Of a stretch of 64,000 nt of DNA, positions 52,235-61,089 are shown piece after piece. The position numbers were made by a program, and so were the translations under genes. The DNA lies in the NCBI GenBank assembly GCA_036278735.1, contig DASUKM010000019.1:89064-153063 (forward strand), in the 5' to 3' direction. Positions within the stretch are counted from its first letter, which is position 1, and each line of letters starts with the position of its first letter. The notes under the pieces were generated by a model. The model did not search any database and had not been told where the DNA came from. It saw only the letters and a program-made list of their open reading frames with translations. Origin of the DNA: DASUKM01 sp036278735. Its GTDB lineage: Bacteria > Acidobacteriota > Vicinamibacteria > Vicinamibacterales > 2-12-FULL-66-21.

Positions 52235-53581
52235 ATGTTTTCCGTCGACGATACGATCGTCGCCGTGGCGACGCCGCCGGGCCGCGGCGGCATCGGCGTC
52301 GTGCGCGTGAGCGGGCCGGCGGCATTCCGCATTGCCGCGGCCCTGACCGGGCGGTCCGACGGGTTCGAACCGCGGCGCGCCACGCTCGCCCCCATCCGCG
52401 CTCGCGACGGCCGCCGCATCGATCGCGCCGTCGTCACGACCTTTCCCCATCCGCATTCCTATACCGGCGAAGACGTCGCGGAGCTTTCCGCGCACGGCAG
52501 TCCGATCGTCCTCGAGGCGATCGTCGGCGAGGCGATGGCGGCTGGCGCGAGGCTCGCCGAGCCGGGAGAGTTCACGCTGCGCGCGTACCTGAACGGCCGG
52601 ATCGATCTCGTGCAGGCCGAGGCGGTCGCCGATTTGATCGACGCCGTCACGCCGCTCCAGGCGCGCGTGGCCGCGGATCAGCTCGACGGGACGCTGACCG
52701 GCCGCATCGCGGAGGTCGATGCGCTGCTGCTCGACCTGGTCGCACGGCTGGAAGCCTCCCTCGATTTTCCGGACGAGGGCTATCACTTCATCACGCCCGA
52801 CGGTGCGGCGCACGCGACGGATCGCGTGGCGGCGGCCATCGACGATCTGCTGACGGACGCGGCGCGCGGCCGGATGATCCGCGAAGGGTGCACGGTCGCG
52901 ATCCTGGGGCGCCCGAACGTCGGCAAGTCGACCCTGTTCAATCGCCTGGCGGGGGCGCCGCGCGCGATCGTCACCGACATTCCGGGAACGACACGCGATC
53001 TCGTCACCGAGCGCGTGGACATCGCGGGCGTCCCCTTCACGATCGTCGACACCGCCGGCTCGCGCGAAGCCGCGGCGGACGCCGTCGAACAGGAAGGGAT
53101 CTCGCGCGCGCGCACGGCGGGTGCCGCGGCCGACGTGGTCGTGGTCGTGCTCGACGCCGCGGAGGCCCTCGCCGACGATGACCGCGCGCTGCTGGCACGG
53201 ACGGCCCATCAACGGCGCGTCGTCGTCGCGAACAAGCGCGATCTCGCGCGCGCGTGGGATCCGGCGCCGATCGGCGGCGTGCCCGTCTCGGCCATGAACG
53301 GAGACGGACTCGAAGCGCTCGCCGCGGCGATCCTCGCGGCGGCCGATGCCGAACCGACACGCGATCGCGCCGCGATCGCCAATGTCCGGCATGCCGCGCT
53401 GCTGCGATCGGCGCGCGAGGCGGTGGGTCGCGCGCGCGAGGCGGCGCTCGCGGGCGCGTCCGAGGAATTCCTGCTCGCCGATTTGCACGAGGCGCGTGCC
53501 TCGCTCGAGGAAGTGACGGGGAGGCGTACCGCCGAGGATGTGCTCCAGGCGATCTTCGGGCGATTTTGTATTGGTAAATAA
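52235..53581 (+). CDS. mnmE: tRNA modification GTPase MnmE
   Basis: A 448-residue GTPase forming cmnm5/nm5 uridine at tRNA position 34 with MnmG. The N-terminal folate-binding domain begins DTIVAVATPPGRGGIGVVRV. The G domain has the G1 motif GRPNVGKSTLFNRLAGAPRA, G3 as VDTAGSR and G4 as ANKRD. The C-terminus ends FGRFCIGK with the functional cysteine. ATG 52235 matches the family start; GTG 52223 would add four residues. mnmG follows after 35 bp. Confidence 0.96.
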   Translation: MFSVDDTIVAVATPPGRGGIGVVRVSGPAAFRIAAALTGRSDGFEPRRATLAPIRARDGRRIDRAVVTTFPHPHSYTGEDVAELSAHGSPIVLEAIVGEAMAAGARLAEPGEFTLRAYLNGRIDLVQAEAVADLIDAVTPLQARVAADQLDGTLTGRIAEVDALLLDLVARLEASLDFPDEGYHFITPDGAAHATDRVAAAIDDLLTDAARGRMIREGCTVAILGRPNVGKSTLFNRLAGAPRAIVTDIPGTTRDLVTERVDIAGVPFTIVDTAGSREAAADAVEQEGISRARTAGAAADVVVVVLDAAEALADDDRALLARTAHQRRVVVANKRDLARAWDPAPIGGVPVSAMNGDGLEALAAAILAAADAEPTRDRAAIANVRHAALLRSAREAVGRAREAALAGASEEFLLADLHEARASLEEVTGRRTAEDVLQAIFGRFCIGK

Positions 53582-53616
53582 GTAATGAATTACGTCCTCA
53601 AATCGGGCCCGGCCGC

Positions 53617-55485
53617 GTGACGCGCCGCCACGACGTCGTCGTGATCGGGGCCGGGCACGCCGGCGCCGAAGCCGCATGGGCGGCCGCGCGCATGGGCTGT
53701 GACGTCGCGCTCTGCACGCTGTCGAGAGACACCGTCGCGCAGATGCCGTGCAATCCCGCGATCGGGGGCACGGCCAAAGGGCACCTGGTGCGCGAGATCG
53801 ATGCGCTCGGCGGCCTGATGGGTCTCGCGATTGACGCGACCGGCATCCAGTTCAAGCTCCTCAATCGCAGCCGCGGTCCGGCAGTGTGGTCGCCGCGGGC
53901 GCAGGCGGACAAACGGGCGTACGGCCGCTGGGTGCGGGACGCGCTCGACGCCGAGCCGAACATCACCTGGGTGATCGGCAAGGTGGGCCGGATTCTGATG
54001 GAGGGCGCAGGCGCCACCGGCGTCGCCCTCGAAAGCGGGGAGCTCGTCAACGCCCGGGCCGTCATCGTGACGACAGGCACGTTCCTGAATGGGCTGATTC
54101 ACATTGGTCCCGAGCAGCGGCCGGCGGGGCGGGTGGGGGAGCCGCCCGCGCGCGAATTGGCCTCGTCGCTGAAGGCCTGCGGCTTCGAATGGGGCCGCCT
54201 CAAGACCGGTACCCCGCCCCGATTGCATCGGCGCAGCATCGACTTTTCCCGCTTCGTGGAAGAGCACGGAGACGAGGAGCCGGTGCCGTTCTCGTTTGCG
54301 ACCCGGGCGTTGACTCGCCGGCAGATCGTCTGTCACGTGGTTTACACGACCCGCGAGGTCCACGAGCTTGTCCGGTCGCACATCGGAGAGTCGCCGCTCT
54401 ACAACGGGCAGATCTCCGGCATCGGGCCGCGGTACTGCCCGTCGCTCGAGGACAAAGTGATGCGTTTTCCGCATCACGAGCGGCATCACCTCTTCCTGGA
54501 GCCGGAAGGTCTGGACACGGACGAGGTCTACGTCAACGGCTACTCGATGAGCCTGCCGGCCGGCGTGCAGCTTCAGATCGTGCACGCGCTGCCCGGGCTC
54601 GAGTCGGCGGAGATGATTCGGCCGGGCTACGCCGTCGAATACGACTTCATCCAGCCGACCGAGCTGCAGGCCAGCCTCGAAACGAAGCGCGTGGCCGGAT
54701 TGTTCCTGGCGGGTCAAATCAATGGCACGTCCGGCTACGAAGAGGCCGCGGCACAGGGCCTGGTCGCCGGCGTCAACGCGGCGTGCACGGTGCGTCAGGC
54801 ACAGCCGTTCGTCCTCGGCCGCGACGAAGCCTACATCGGCGTGCTGATTGACGATCTCGTGACGCGCGGCTGTCTGGAGCCCTACCGCATGTTTACCTCG
54901 CGGGCGGAGCATCGGCTCCTGCTGAGGATCGACAATGCGGACCTGCGCCTCACACCGGCCGGACGCCGGCTTGGACTCGTCGATGACGAGAGGTGGGCGG
55001 CGTTCGGCGAGCGCCGTTCCCGTTACGACCGCAATACAGCGGCGGTGCAGCGGGCGGTGGTGACCGTCAATGGGGCTCGCCTGCCAGCGGCGCGCGCACT
55101 CAAACGGCCCGATGTCTCGCTCGAGCGGCTCTTGGACGAGCGGCAGCTCACCCTCGAATCGGCGCACGCGAGTGTCGATCTCGCCAGCGTCGAGACGGCG
55201 TTCAAGTACGAAGGCTACTTGAAGCGGCAGGAGCAGTCGATTCAGCGCCTCGAACACCAGGAAGGGCACGGCATTCCCGGGGATTTCGTCTTCGCCGGCG
55301 TGCCGGGGCTGTCGCGCGAGATGATCGACCGGCTGACGGCGATCCGGCCGCGGACCGTCGGGCAGGCGCTCCGGATCCCGGGGGTGACCCCGGCAGCGGT
55401 GGCCGTCATCGCGGCCCATGTGGCTGGGAAAAGGGGAAGCCGCGCGGCGCGTGGCGACGGAGAAGCGCGCGCCGTCTCCCCATGA
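53617..55485 (+). CDS. mnmG: tRNA uridine-5-carboxymethylaminomethyl modification enzyme MnmG
   Basis: A 622-residue FAD enzyme, partner of MnmE. The dinucleotide site is VVIGAGHAGAEAAWAAARMG. CNPAIGGTAKGHLVREIDAL and TGTFLNGLIHIG are family motifs. LAGQINGTSGYEEAAAQGLV and the C-terminal tRNA-binding part YEGYLKRQEQSIQRL are also present. GTG 53617 is the start. It overlaps rsmG by four bases (ATGA). Confidence 0.96.
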   Translation: MTRRHDVVVIGAGHAGAEAAWAAARMGCDVALCTLSRDTVAQMPCNPAIGGTAKGHLVREIDALGGLMGLAIDATGIQFKLLNRSRGPAVWSPRAQADKRAYGRWVRDALDAEPNITWVIGKVGRILMEGAGATGVALESGELVNARAVIVTTGTFLNGLIHIGPEQRPAGRVGEPPARELASSLKACGFEWGRLKTGTPPRLHRRSIDFSRFVEEHGDEEPVPFSFATRALTRRQIVCHVVYTTREVHELVRSHIGESPLYNGQISGIGPRYCPSLEDKVMRFPHHERHHLFLEPEGLDTDEVYVNGYSMSLPAGVQLQIVHALPGLESAEMIRPGYAVEYDFIQPTELQASLETKRVAGLFLAGQINGTSGYEEAAAQGLVAGVNAACTVRQAQPFVLGRDEAYIGVLIDDLVTRGCLEPYRMFTSRAEHRLLLRIDNADLRLTPAGRRLGLVDDERWAAFGERRSRYDRNTAAVQRAVVTVNGARLPAARALKRPDVSLERLLDERQLTLESAHASVDLASVETAFKYEGYLKRQEQSIQRLEHQEGHGIPGDFVFAGVPGLSREMIDRLTAIRPRTVGQALRIPGVTPAAVAVIAAHVAGKRGSRAARGDGEARAVSP

Positions 55486-56108
55486 GCACCGCCTGGCGCT
55501 CCGTCCTCGCTCGCCGTGCGGCGGTCGCGGACGTCCCGATTCCTGAAGCGCTGTCGGTTCGGCTCGTCGCGTACCTGGATTTGCTGGAGCATTGGAACCG
55601 CACGATCAACCTGACGTCCTTGCGCGAGCCGGACGCCGCTATCGATCGCCTCGTCCTCGAGCCGCTGATGGCGGCGCGGTATCTGCCGGATGGCGAATTT
55701 CGGCTCGTCGACATCGGCTCCGGCGGCGGGTCTCCGGCTCTTCCGCTGGTGCTCGCGGCGCCCCAGGCTGTCCTCACCATGGTCGAGGTACGAGCAAGGA
55801 AGGCCGCATTCCTGCGGACTGCGGTCAGGGACCTGCCGGTCGAGAACGCGCGCGTCGAGGAAGCCGGGGTCGAAGAGGTCGCACATAGGGCCGGGCTCGC
55901 CGGATCCTTCTCTGTGGCGAGCGTCCGCGGGGTCCGACTGACGCCGACGCTGCTCGGAGCCGTCCGAACCCTGCTGCGCCCCGGCGGCGGGTTGTTCCTC
56001 TTTTCAGGCCCGAGCCAGGTGGACCTCCCAGGGCCAGCGCCGGTGTCGCTCCGGACACACTCCCTGGTCCAGACGCTCGGCAGCCGTTTGATCATAGCGA
56101 GCTGGTGA
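55482..56108 (+). CDS. rsmG: 16S rRNA (guanine-527-N7)-methyltransferase
   Basis: A 208-residue methyltransferase. YLDLLEHWNRTINLTSLREP and the SAM motif LVDIGSGGGSPALPLVLAAP match RsmG, although the usual GSGxGFPG has become GSGGGSPA. SVASVRGVRLTPTLL corresponds to the catalytic region where many members have ARA. The ATG overlaps the mnmG stop. It ends just before a repeat-rich gap with parS. Confidence 0.9.
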   Translation: MSTAWRSVLARRAAVADVPIPEALSVRLVAYLDLLEHWNRTINLTSLREPDAAIDRLVLEPLMAARYLPDGEFRLVDIGSGGGSPALPLVLAAPQAVLTMVEVRARKAAFLRTAVRDLPVENARVEEAGVEEVAHRAGLAGSFSVASVRGVRLTPTLLGAVRTLLRPGGGLFLFSGPSQVDLPGPAPVSLRTHSLVQTLGSRLIIASW

Positions 56109-56130
56109 CAGCAAATGCAGCTTCCAGCTT

Positions 56131-56288
56131 GGGTTCACCGGGTTCTCGGGTTCTCGGGTTCTCGGGTTCTCGGGTTCTCGGGTTCTCGGGTTCACCGGGT
56201 TCACGGGTTCTCGGGTTCACGGGTTCACGGGTTCACGGGTTCACGGGTTCTCGGGTTCACGGGTTCTCGGGTTCGGGTTCCTGGTTCC
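56131..56288. repeat. 8-bp tandem array GGGTTCTC/GGGTTCAC
   Basis: About eighteen units of 8 bp, alternating GGGTTCTC and GGGTTCAC with a few CCGGGTTC breaks, lie directly after rsmG. The family is the same as the GGTTCC/GGAACC repeats between gyrA and gyrB. Confidence 0.9.
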
Positions 56289-56320
56289 GGGCAGGTCTCG
56301 ATTCCGAGCTGATGGGCTCG

Positions 56321-56336
56321 TGTTCCACGTGGAACA
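56321..56336. promoter_or_regulatory. parS centromere-like site
   Basis: TGTTCCACGTGGAACA is a perfect 16-bp palindrome. It matches the bacterial parS consensus TGTTTCACGTGAAACA except for the symmetric T/A to C/G change at positions 5 and 12. It lies 153 bp before parA, inside the origin block, where ParB is expected to load. Confidence 0.93.
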
Positions 56337-56360
56337 CCCCCCAGTCGAGGGCAGCTGCTG

Positions 56361-56392
<32 letters not shown>

Positions 56393-56489
56393 GTGGGTGG
56401 TGGCTTCTTGATCCGCATCCCCTGGGGCAGCTATGCTGACGCGCGGGAATTAGTCGGTAGCTCGGTTCAGTTTAGGTTAAACAACCAAT

Positions 56490-57290
56490 ATGTCGCGCGT
56501 CCTCGCCGTCGCCAATCAGAAGGGAGGAGTGGGCAAGACCACGACCGCCATCAACCTGGCCACGGCGCTCGCGCTCGGCAAACAGCGCGTGCTCCTCGTC
56601 GACCTCGATCCGCAGAGCAATCTGACGAGTGGCGTCGGCCTGAAGGGGCGGTCGGCCCCCGGCGGCACGATCTACCAGGCGATCACCTCGCCGGCCCCCG
56701 TCGACCCGGGCGCGTTCGTGCTCGAGACGGCGATTACGTCGCTCTCCCTCATTCCCGCCGATCGCAACCTCACGGGGGCGGAAGTCGAGCTCGTCACCCT
56801 CGACCACCGCGAGCGCCGCCTGCGGGCCCTGCTCGATCCCTTGCGAAGCCGCTTCGACTACATGTTCATCGACACGCCCCCCTCGCTCGGGCTGCTCACG
56901 CTGAACGCACTCGTCGCCGCCGACGCCGTGTTGATCCCGCTCAACTGCGAGTACTTCGCCCTCGAGGGGCTCGCCGATCTCGTGGCCACGCTCCGGCGCG
57001 TGCGCGCCAGCGTGAACCCCGCCCTCGACATCGCCGGCGTCCTCATGACGATGTACGACGACCGGACCAATCTCGGGCAGCAGGTCGCGCGCGACATTCG
57101 GGACTTCTTCCAGGATCGGGTCTTCCGCACGGTGATCCCGCGCAACATTCGTCTCGGCGAGGCGCCAAGCCACGGCGTCCCCGCCATCCTCTACGATGTG
57201 AAGTCGCGCGGCGCCGAAGCGTACCTGGCGCTCGCCCGCGAACTGCTCGCGCGCGAAACCGCGGCGCTGACGGAGTCTCCTCATGGTTGA
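56490..57290 (+). CDS. parA: Chromosome-partitioning ATPase ParA (Soj)
   Basis: A 266-residue deviant Walker ATPase. The motif VLAVANQKGGVGKTTTAINL has both lysines, LLVDLDPQSNLTSGVGL is the switch region, and FIDTPPSLGLLTLNALVAAD is the Walker B strand. It is a short chromosomal-type ParA without an N-terminal DNA-binding domain. It overlaps parB by eight bases. The nearby parS supports a working ParABS system. Confidence 0.95.
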   Translation: MSRVLAVANQKGGVGKTTTAINLATALALGKQRVLLVDLDPQSNLTSGVGLKGRSAPGGTIYQAITSPAPVDPGAFVLETAITSLSLIPADRNLTGAEVELVTLDHRERRLRALLDPLRSRFDYMFIDTPPSLGLLTLNALVAADAVLIPLNCEYFALEGLADLVATLRRVRASVNPALDIAGVLMTMYDDRTNLGQQVARDIRDFFQDRVFRTVIPRNIRLGEAPSHGVPAILYDVKSRGAEAYLALARELLARETAALTESPHG

Positions 57291-58212
57291 CAAGCGACCC
57301 GCCCTCGGGCGCGGCCTGAGCGCGCTCATTCCGGACGTGCCTGCGGCCGCGGCCGCCGATCGTGCGCTCGAGGTCGACACCGACCTCCTGCGCCCCAACA
57401 AGTTTCAGCCGCGCACCACGATGGACGAGGCGCGCATCGAGGATCTCGCGCGCTCGATCCGCAGCCACGGGATCATCCAGCCGATCGTCGTGCGGCGCGT
57501 CGAGCCACGCGAGCGGAGCGGGGTCGCGCTCCCCGCGAGCGAGCGTGCAGGGGAGTTCGAGGGGCGGCAGCCCCTCGACACGAACACCGAATACGAGATC
57601 ATCGCCGGCGAACGGCGGTGGCGCGCGGCCCAGCAGGTGGGGCTCCTCAAGGTCCCGGTCGTCGTCCGCGACATTCCCGAGGATCGCCTCCTCGCCGTCG
57701 CGCTGATCGAAAACATCCAGCGGGAGAACCTCAATCCTCTCGAGGAAGCGCACGCGTATCGCCGCCTGACCGACGAGTTCCAGCTGACGCAGGAGCAGAT
57801 TGCCGACGCCGTCGGCAAGGATCGCTCGTCGATCGCCAACTACGTGCGCCTGCTGCGCCTCCCCCAGGAGATCCGCGCGAACGTCGCGTCGGGTGCGCTC
57901 TCGATGGGGCACGCGCGCGCGCTCCTCGGCCTCACCGACGAAGCCGCCCAGCGCGACATCGCCCGCCTCGTCGTCGCCTCCGGTCTGTCGGTGCGCGAAG
58001 CCGAAGCGCTCGTCCGCAAGGCGGCCACGCCGCGCCCCGAGAAGGCGGAGGCGGTCAAGGATGTTCACACGCGCGCCGCGGAAGAGAAGCTGCGTCTCGC
58101 GCTCGGCACGCGCGTGCGGATCGTCCGGAAGGGAAAAGCCGGGCGGGTGGAAATCGACTTCACCAACGAAGACGAGCTGCAGCGCATTTACGAATACCTG
58201 ACCGAGCCCTGA
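57283..58212 (+). CDS. parB: ParB CTPase/partition protein with an in-frame insertion
   Basis: A 309-residue ParB. The N-terminal RPALGRGLSALIP interacts with ParA. The CTP-binding part includes LRPNKFQPRTTMDEARIEDL, IIQPIVVRR and IIAGERRWRAAQQVGLLKVP. The helix-turn-helix follows (TQEQIADAVGKDRSSIANYV, GALSMGHARALLGL). Between the strands ending VVRRVEP and starting TEYEIIAGE there are about 27 extra residues (about 76-102: RERSGVALPASERAG, EFEGRQPLDTN). These are encoded by palindromic DNA at 57507-57580 resembling the atp intergenic repeat. The start overlaps parA. Confidence 0.94.
   Translation: MVDKRPALGRGLSALIPDVPAAAAADRALEVDTDLLRPNKFQPRTTMDEARIEDLARSIRSHGIIQPIVVRRVEPRERSGVALPASERAGEFEGRQPLDTNTEYEIIAGERRWRAAQQVGLLKVPVVVRDIPEDRLLAVALIENIQRENLNPLEEAHAYRRLTDEFQLTQEQIADAVGKDRSSIANYVRLLRLPQEIRANVASGALSMGHARALLGLTDEAAQRDIARLVVASGLSVREAEALVRKAATPRPEKAEAVKDVHTRAAEEKLRLALGTRVRIVRKGKAGRVEIDFTNEDELQRIYEYLTEP
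57507..57580. repeat. Palindromic repeat-like element inside parB
   Basis: Two hairpins lie close together: GCGGGG-TCGCGCT-CCCCGC (57518-57536) and GAGGGGC-GGCA-GCCCCTC (57559-57576). They are linked by GCGAGCGAGCGTGCAGGGG, which closely resembles GCGAGCGAGAGCGCGTGCAG in the atpH-atpA repeats. The segment codes for the extra loop in ParB and stays in frame. Confidence 0.6.
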
Positions 58213-58222
58213 AAGGAACAGC

Positions 58223-59257
58223 ATGAAGCGGCTGACCGACTACGCCGCCTGCGCCGGTTGAGCGAGCAAACTCGCCGCCGGCGAGCTCGCCCAGGTGCTG
58301 GGCGACCTGCCCGTGACGAACGACGACCGCGTCCTGGTCGACTACCGGACCGCGGACGATGCGGGTGTGTACAGGCTGGATGCGACGCGGGCGCTCGTCC
58401 AGACCGTCGATTTCTTCACGCCCATCGTCGACGATCCGCGGATGTACGGCCGCATCGCCGCGGCCAACGCGCTCTCGGACGTGTACGCGATGGGCGGCCG
58501 GCCGCTGACGGCGCTCGCGATTGCGGGATTCCCGAAAGAGGCCGAGCGCCGCGTGCTGTCGGAGATCTTTCTTGGAGGCTGCGAGGTGCTGCGCGAGGCG
58601 CAGGTCGCGCTGCTCGGCGGGCATACCGTCCAGGACCAGGAGATCAAGTTCGGCTACGCCGTCACGGGCGACGTGGATCCCGCGCGGGTGCTGTCGAATG
58701 CCGGGGCGCAGGCCGGCGATCGGCTGATCCTGACGAAGCCGCTCGGCACCGGCGTGATCGCGACCGCGTTGAAGTTCAATCGGACGTCGGACGCGATTGT
58801 CGCCGGGGCGACCGCGTCGATGACGTCGCTGAACCGCGATGCGGCGGAAATCCTCGGCGCACAGCCGCCGGGGGTCGTGCACGCCTGCACGGATGTGACC
58901 GGATTCGGCCTGATCGGCCACGCGACCGAGATGGCGCGGGCCAGCCGGTGTACGGTGACGATTGACGTCGCCGCCGTGCCGCTGCTGCCGGGGGCGCGCG
59001 AACTCGTGGCCGCCAACACGCCGGGGGGCGGACGGACGAACCAGGCGCATTTCGGGAGCGGCGTGCTGAACCAGAGCGCGGGCGAGCCGGCGGCGGTGCA
59101 GTTGCTGTTCGACCCGCAGACCTCCGGCGGGCTGCTGATCGCGCTGGCCGCGTCGCGCGCGGCCGAGGTGTGCGACGCGATCCGGCGCCGCGGCGTGCCG
59201 GCGGTGATCGTCGGCGAGGTGGCGGAGGCGGGCGCACATCCGATCCGACTGCGGTAG
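58223..59257 (+). CDS. selD: Selenide, water dikinase SelD containing selenocysteine (in-frame TGA at codon 13)
   Basis: Read through the TGA at 58259-58261 as selenocysteine (U), the protein is 344 residues and starts MKRLTDYAACAGUASKLAAG. This matches the SelD active site, where Cys or Sec is followed three residues later by the catalytic lysine. Downstream are VQTVDFFTPIVDDPRMYGRI, AANALSDVYAMGG, LGGHTVQDQEIKFGY and CTDVTGFGLIGHATEMA, all SelD signatures. The enzyme makes selenophosphate from selenide and ATP. Starting after the TGA would remove the catalytic residues. A strong hairpin lies at once after the TGA. It follows parB by 10 bp with AAAGGAA before the ATG. selA, selB and selC must lie outside the window. 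Confidence 0.93.
58262..58290 (+). promoter_or_regulatory. SECIS-like hairpin directly after the selD UGA codon
   Basis: The outer stem GCGAGC (58262-58267) pairs with GCTCGC (58285-58290). An AAAC bulge (58268-58271) follows, then the inner stem TCGCC (58272-58276) with GGCGA (58280-58284), capped by loop GCC. The apical loop is 16-18 bases past the UGA, in the range used by bacterial SelB. The structure lies within the coding sequence, as in known bacterial SECIS elements. Confidence 0.7.
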
Positions 59258-59270
59258 CGCCACCGCGTGC

Positions 59271-59300
59271 TTGCCGGATTTCGGCGCAAAATGGTATAAA
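59271..59300 (+). promoter_or_regulatory. Promoter for the atp genes
   Basis: A -35-like TTGCCG (59271-59276), an 18-bp spacer and an extended -10 TGGTATAAA (TATAAA at 59295-59300) lie after selD. The b' gene starts 80 bp downstream. No other strong promoter is seen before it. Confidence 0.6.
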
Positions 59301-59379
59301 CTGACGTTTTGTCTTTGTCGCCGTTTGCGCGACCGTTGACACGCGCGGGCGGCCGGCCGCCCGGATCTGGCGAGGTTTC

Positions 59380-59799
59380 GTGATACCCAATCTGTCGGTC
59401 GCCTGGGTCATTGCTTTCGTGCTCGTGCTGACGTTCGTGCTCGACCGCTTTCTCGTGCGGCCGGTGATGCACGTCATCGAGGCGCGTACGCAGGCGATCG
59501 AATCGGCGCGGCAACTGGCGGAGCGGTCCGCGTCCGACGCGCGCGAAGCCGCGATCGAGCTGGATCGCAAGACCTCGGCGGCTCGCGCCGACATTTATCA
59601 CCAGATGGACGAGATGAGGCGCGCCGCCCTCGGCCAGCGGGCCGAGATCATGGCGCAGACGCGCGCCGAAGCGGAGGCGGCCGTCGCCGACGCGGCCCGC
59701 CGGCTCGACGAGGGGGCACGCGAGGCGCGGCGCCGCCTGGAGGCAGACGCGGACGCGCTGGGAGCGGCCGTCGCCGACCGCATCCTTCGGGCCTCCTGA
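59380..59799 (+). CDS. ATP synthase F0 subunit b' (second b-type stator subunit)
   Basis: A 139-residue stator protein with one N-terminal membrane helix (VAWVIAFVLVLTFVLDRFLV) followed by RPVMHVIEARTQAIESARQL and a long charged coiled coil (EAEAAVADAARRLDEGAREA). It has the b/b' arrangement of a heteromeric stator, the second b gene following. GTG 59380 is the start, with CGAGG just upstream. Subunits a and c are not in the window. Confidence 0.85.
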   Translation: MIPNLSVAWVIAFVLVLTFVLDRFLVRPVMHVIEARTQAIESARQLAERSASDAREAAIELDRKTSAARADIYHQMDEMRRAALGQRAEIMAQTRAEAEAAVADAARRLDEGAREARRRLEADADALGAAVADRILRAS

Positions 59800-59828
59800 G
59801 GTTTCCTTTTTTTTGCAGAGCGGCTCAG

Positions 59829-60527
59829 ATGAGATTTGACTGCGCAGCCAGCCATGTCCGGCGATTCGTTCGCATGCCGGCGATCGCGGCCCTCGCCTTG
59901 TTCGTCATGGCGTTTGCGCCCGTCGTCGTGGCGGCTGCGCCCGCACCGACGGTGACGGCAGCGGTCGCGCAGACCCCGCAGCATCCGGAGCCCGTGTCCG
60001 GAGCGGCCGTCGAGCACGGCCATACGGACGAAGAAGAGCAGGGGGGCGGCTGGCTCGCGGTGACAGCCAAGGCGATCAACTTTGCGATTCTGGTGTGGCT
60101 CCTCGTGCACTTCCTGAGCACGCCTGTCGGCGAGTATCTGGCATCGCGCGGGACGCAGATCCGCAAGGACCTCCTGGCGGCCGCCCAGACGCGCGAGGCG
60201 GCCACGCGTCAACTGGCCGACATCCAGGTCAAGCTGAGCGCGCTGCCGGCGGAACTCGAGGCCTTGAAGACTCGCGGCGCCGAAGAGATCGCGGCCGAGC
60301 AGGTGCGGATCGCGCAGGCGGCCCAGGCCGAGCGGGCACGGCTGCTGGAGCAGACGCGGCGCGAAATCGACATGCGACTGCGCGTGGCTCGCCGGGAACT
60401 CGTGGAGCATGCGGCCAACCTGGCCGTCGGCGTGGCCGCGGCCCGCATCGAGCGGACGATCACGCCGGCCGATCAGGCCCGGCTCGTCGATCGCTTCGCG
60501 GCGCACGTCGGCGAGGCGCGCGCATGA
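59829..60527 (+). CDS. atpF: ATP synthase F0 subunit b
   Basis: A 232-residue stator subunit. It is longer than usual: an N-terminal signal-like helix (PAIAALALFVMAFAPVVVAA) and a His/Glu-rich segment (AVEHGHTDEEEQGG) precede the true membrane helix AINFAILVWLLVHFLSTPVG. The rest is coiled coil (QVRIAQAAQAERARLLEQTR). Long b subunits with a cleaved leader occur in several Acidobacteriota and Deltaproteobacteria. The stop overlaps the atpH start by four bases. Confidence 0.9.
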   Translation: MRFDCAASHVRRFVRMPAIAALALFVMAFAPVVVAAAPAPTVTAAVAQTPQHPEPVSGAAVEHGHTDEEEQGGGWLAVTAKAINFAILVWLLVHFLSTPVGEYLASRGTQIRKDLLAAAQTREAATRQLADIQVKLSALPAELEALKTRGAEEIAAEQVRIAQAAQAERARLLEQTRREIDMRLRVARRELVEHAANLAVGVAAARIERTITPADQARLVDRFAAHVGEARA

Positions 60528-61075
60528 CGCACCGCGCCGCCGCCGGCCGTTACGCCAAAGCGCTGTTCGATGTCGTGCTCATGCAGGGGGACGTCGAGCA
60601 GGTGCTTCGCCAGCTCCAGGATTTTGCGGATCTCGTCGCCGGCAACGCCGCGCTCACGCAGGTCTTCGCCAATCCGGCCATCCCCGCGGCGAAGAAGCGC
60701 GGCATCGTCGAAGCGCTGCTCGCACGCGCCGCCGCGATCACGCCGGCGTTGGCCCGGCTGCTGCTGCTGCTCGCGGATCGGGACCGCCTCGTGCTGCTGC
60801 CGGATCTCGCGGCGGTGTATCGCGACCGCGTGCTCGATCATCAGAACGTGATCCGCGGCGAAGTACTGACGGCGGTCCCTCTCGACGCCGACCGTCTCGC
60901 GCGGCTGGCCGGCAGCCTGACCCGGGCGACCGGGCGCCAGGTCGTCCTCGAGCCGAGGCTCGATGCGTCGATCATCGGCGGCGTCGTCACGCAGCTCGGG
61001 AGTACGGTCTTCGACGGGAGCATCAGGACGCAGCTTCGGAATCTGAGGGCGCAACTGGTCGAGAGCGGCCTGTAG
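60524..61075 (+). CDS. atpH: ATP synthase F1 subunit delta
   Basis: A 183-residue peripheral-stalk subunit. AAGRYAKALFDVVLMQGDVE is the family start. The C-terminal signature DASIIGGVVTQLGSTVFDGS and RTQLRNLRAQLVESGL is complete. ATG 60524 overlaps the atpF stop. A 409-bp gap containing four 91-bp repeats follows before atpA, which is unusual inside an atp operon. Confidence 0.95.
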   Translation: MTHRAAAGRYAKALFDVVLMQGDVEQVLRQLQDFADLVAGNAALTQVFANPAIPAAKKRGIVEALLARAAAITPALARLLLLLADRDRLVLLPDLAAVYRDRVLDHQNVIRGEVLTAVPLDADRLARLAGSLTRATGRQVVLEPRLDASIIGGVVTQLGSTVFDGSIRTQLRNLRAQLVESGL

Positions 61076-61089
61076 CGCCGCGCGTGGGC

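Noticed and set aside
58295..59257. A selD start downstream of the TGA.
   Set aside because: It would remove the active-site residue, the lysine and the N-terminal glycine-rich part, while the upstream frame keeps family similarity and a ribosome site.
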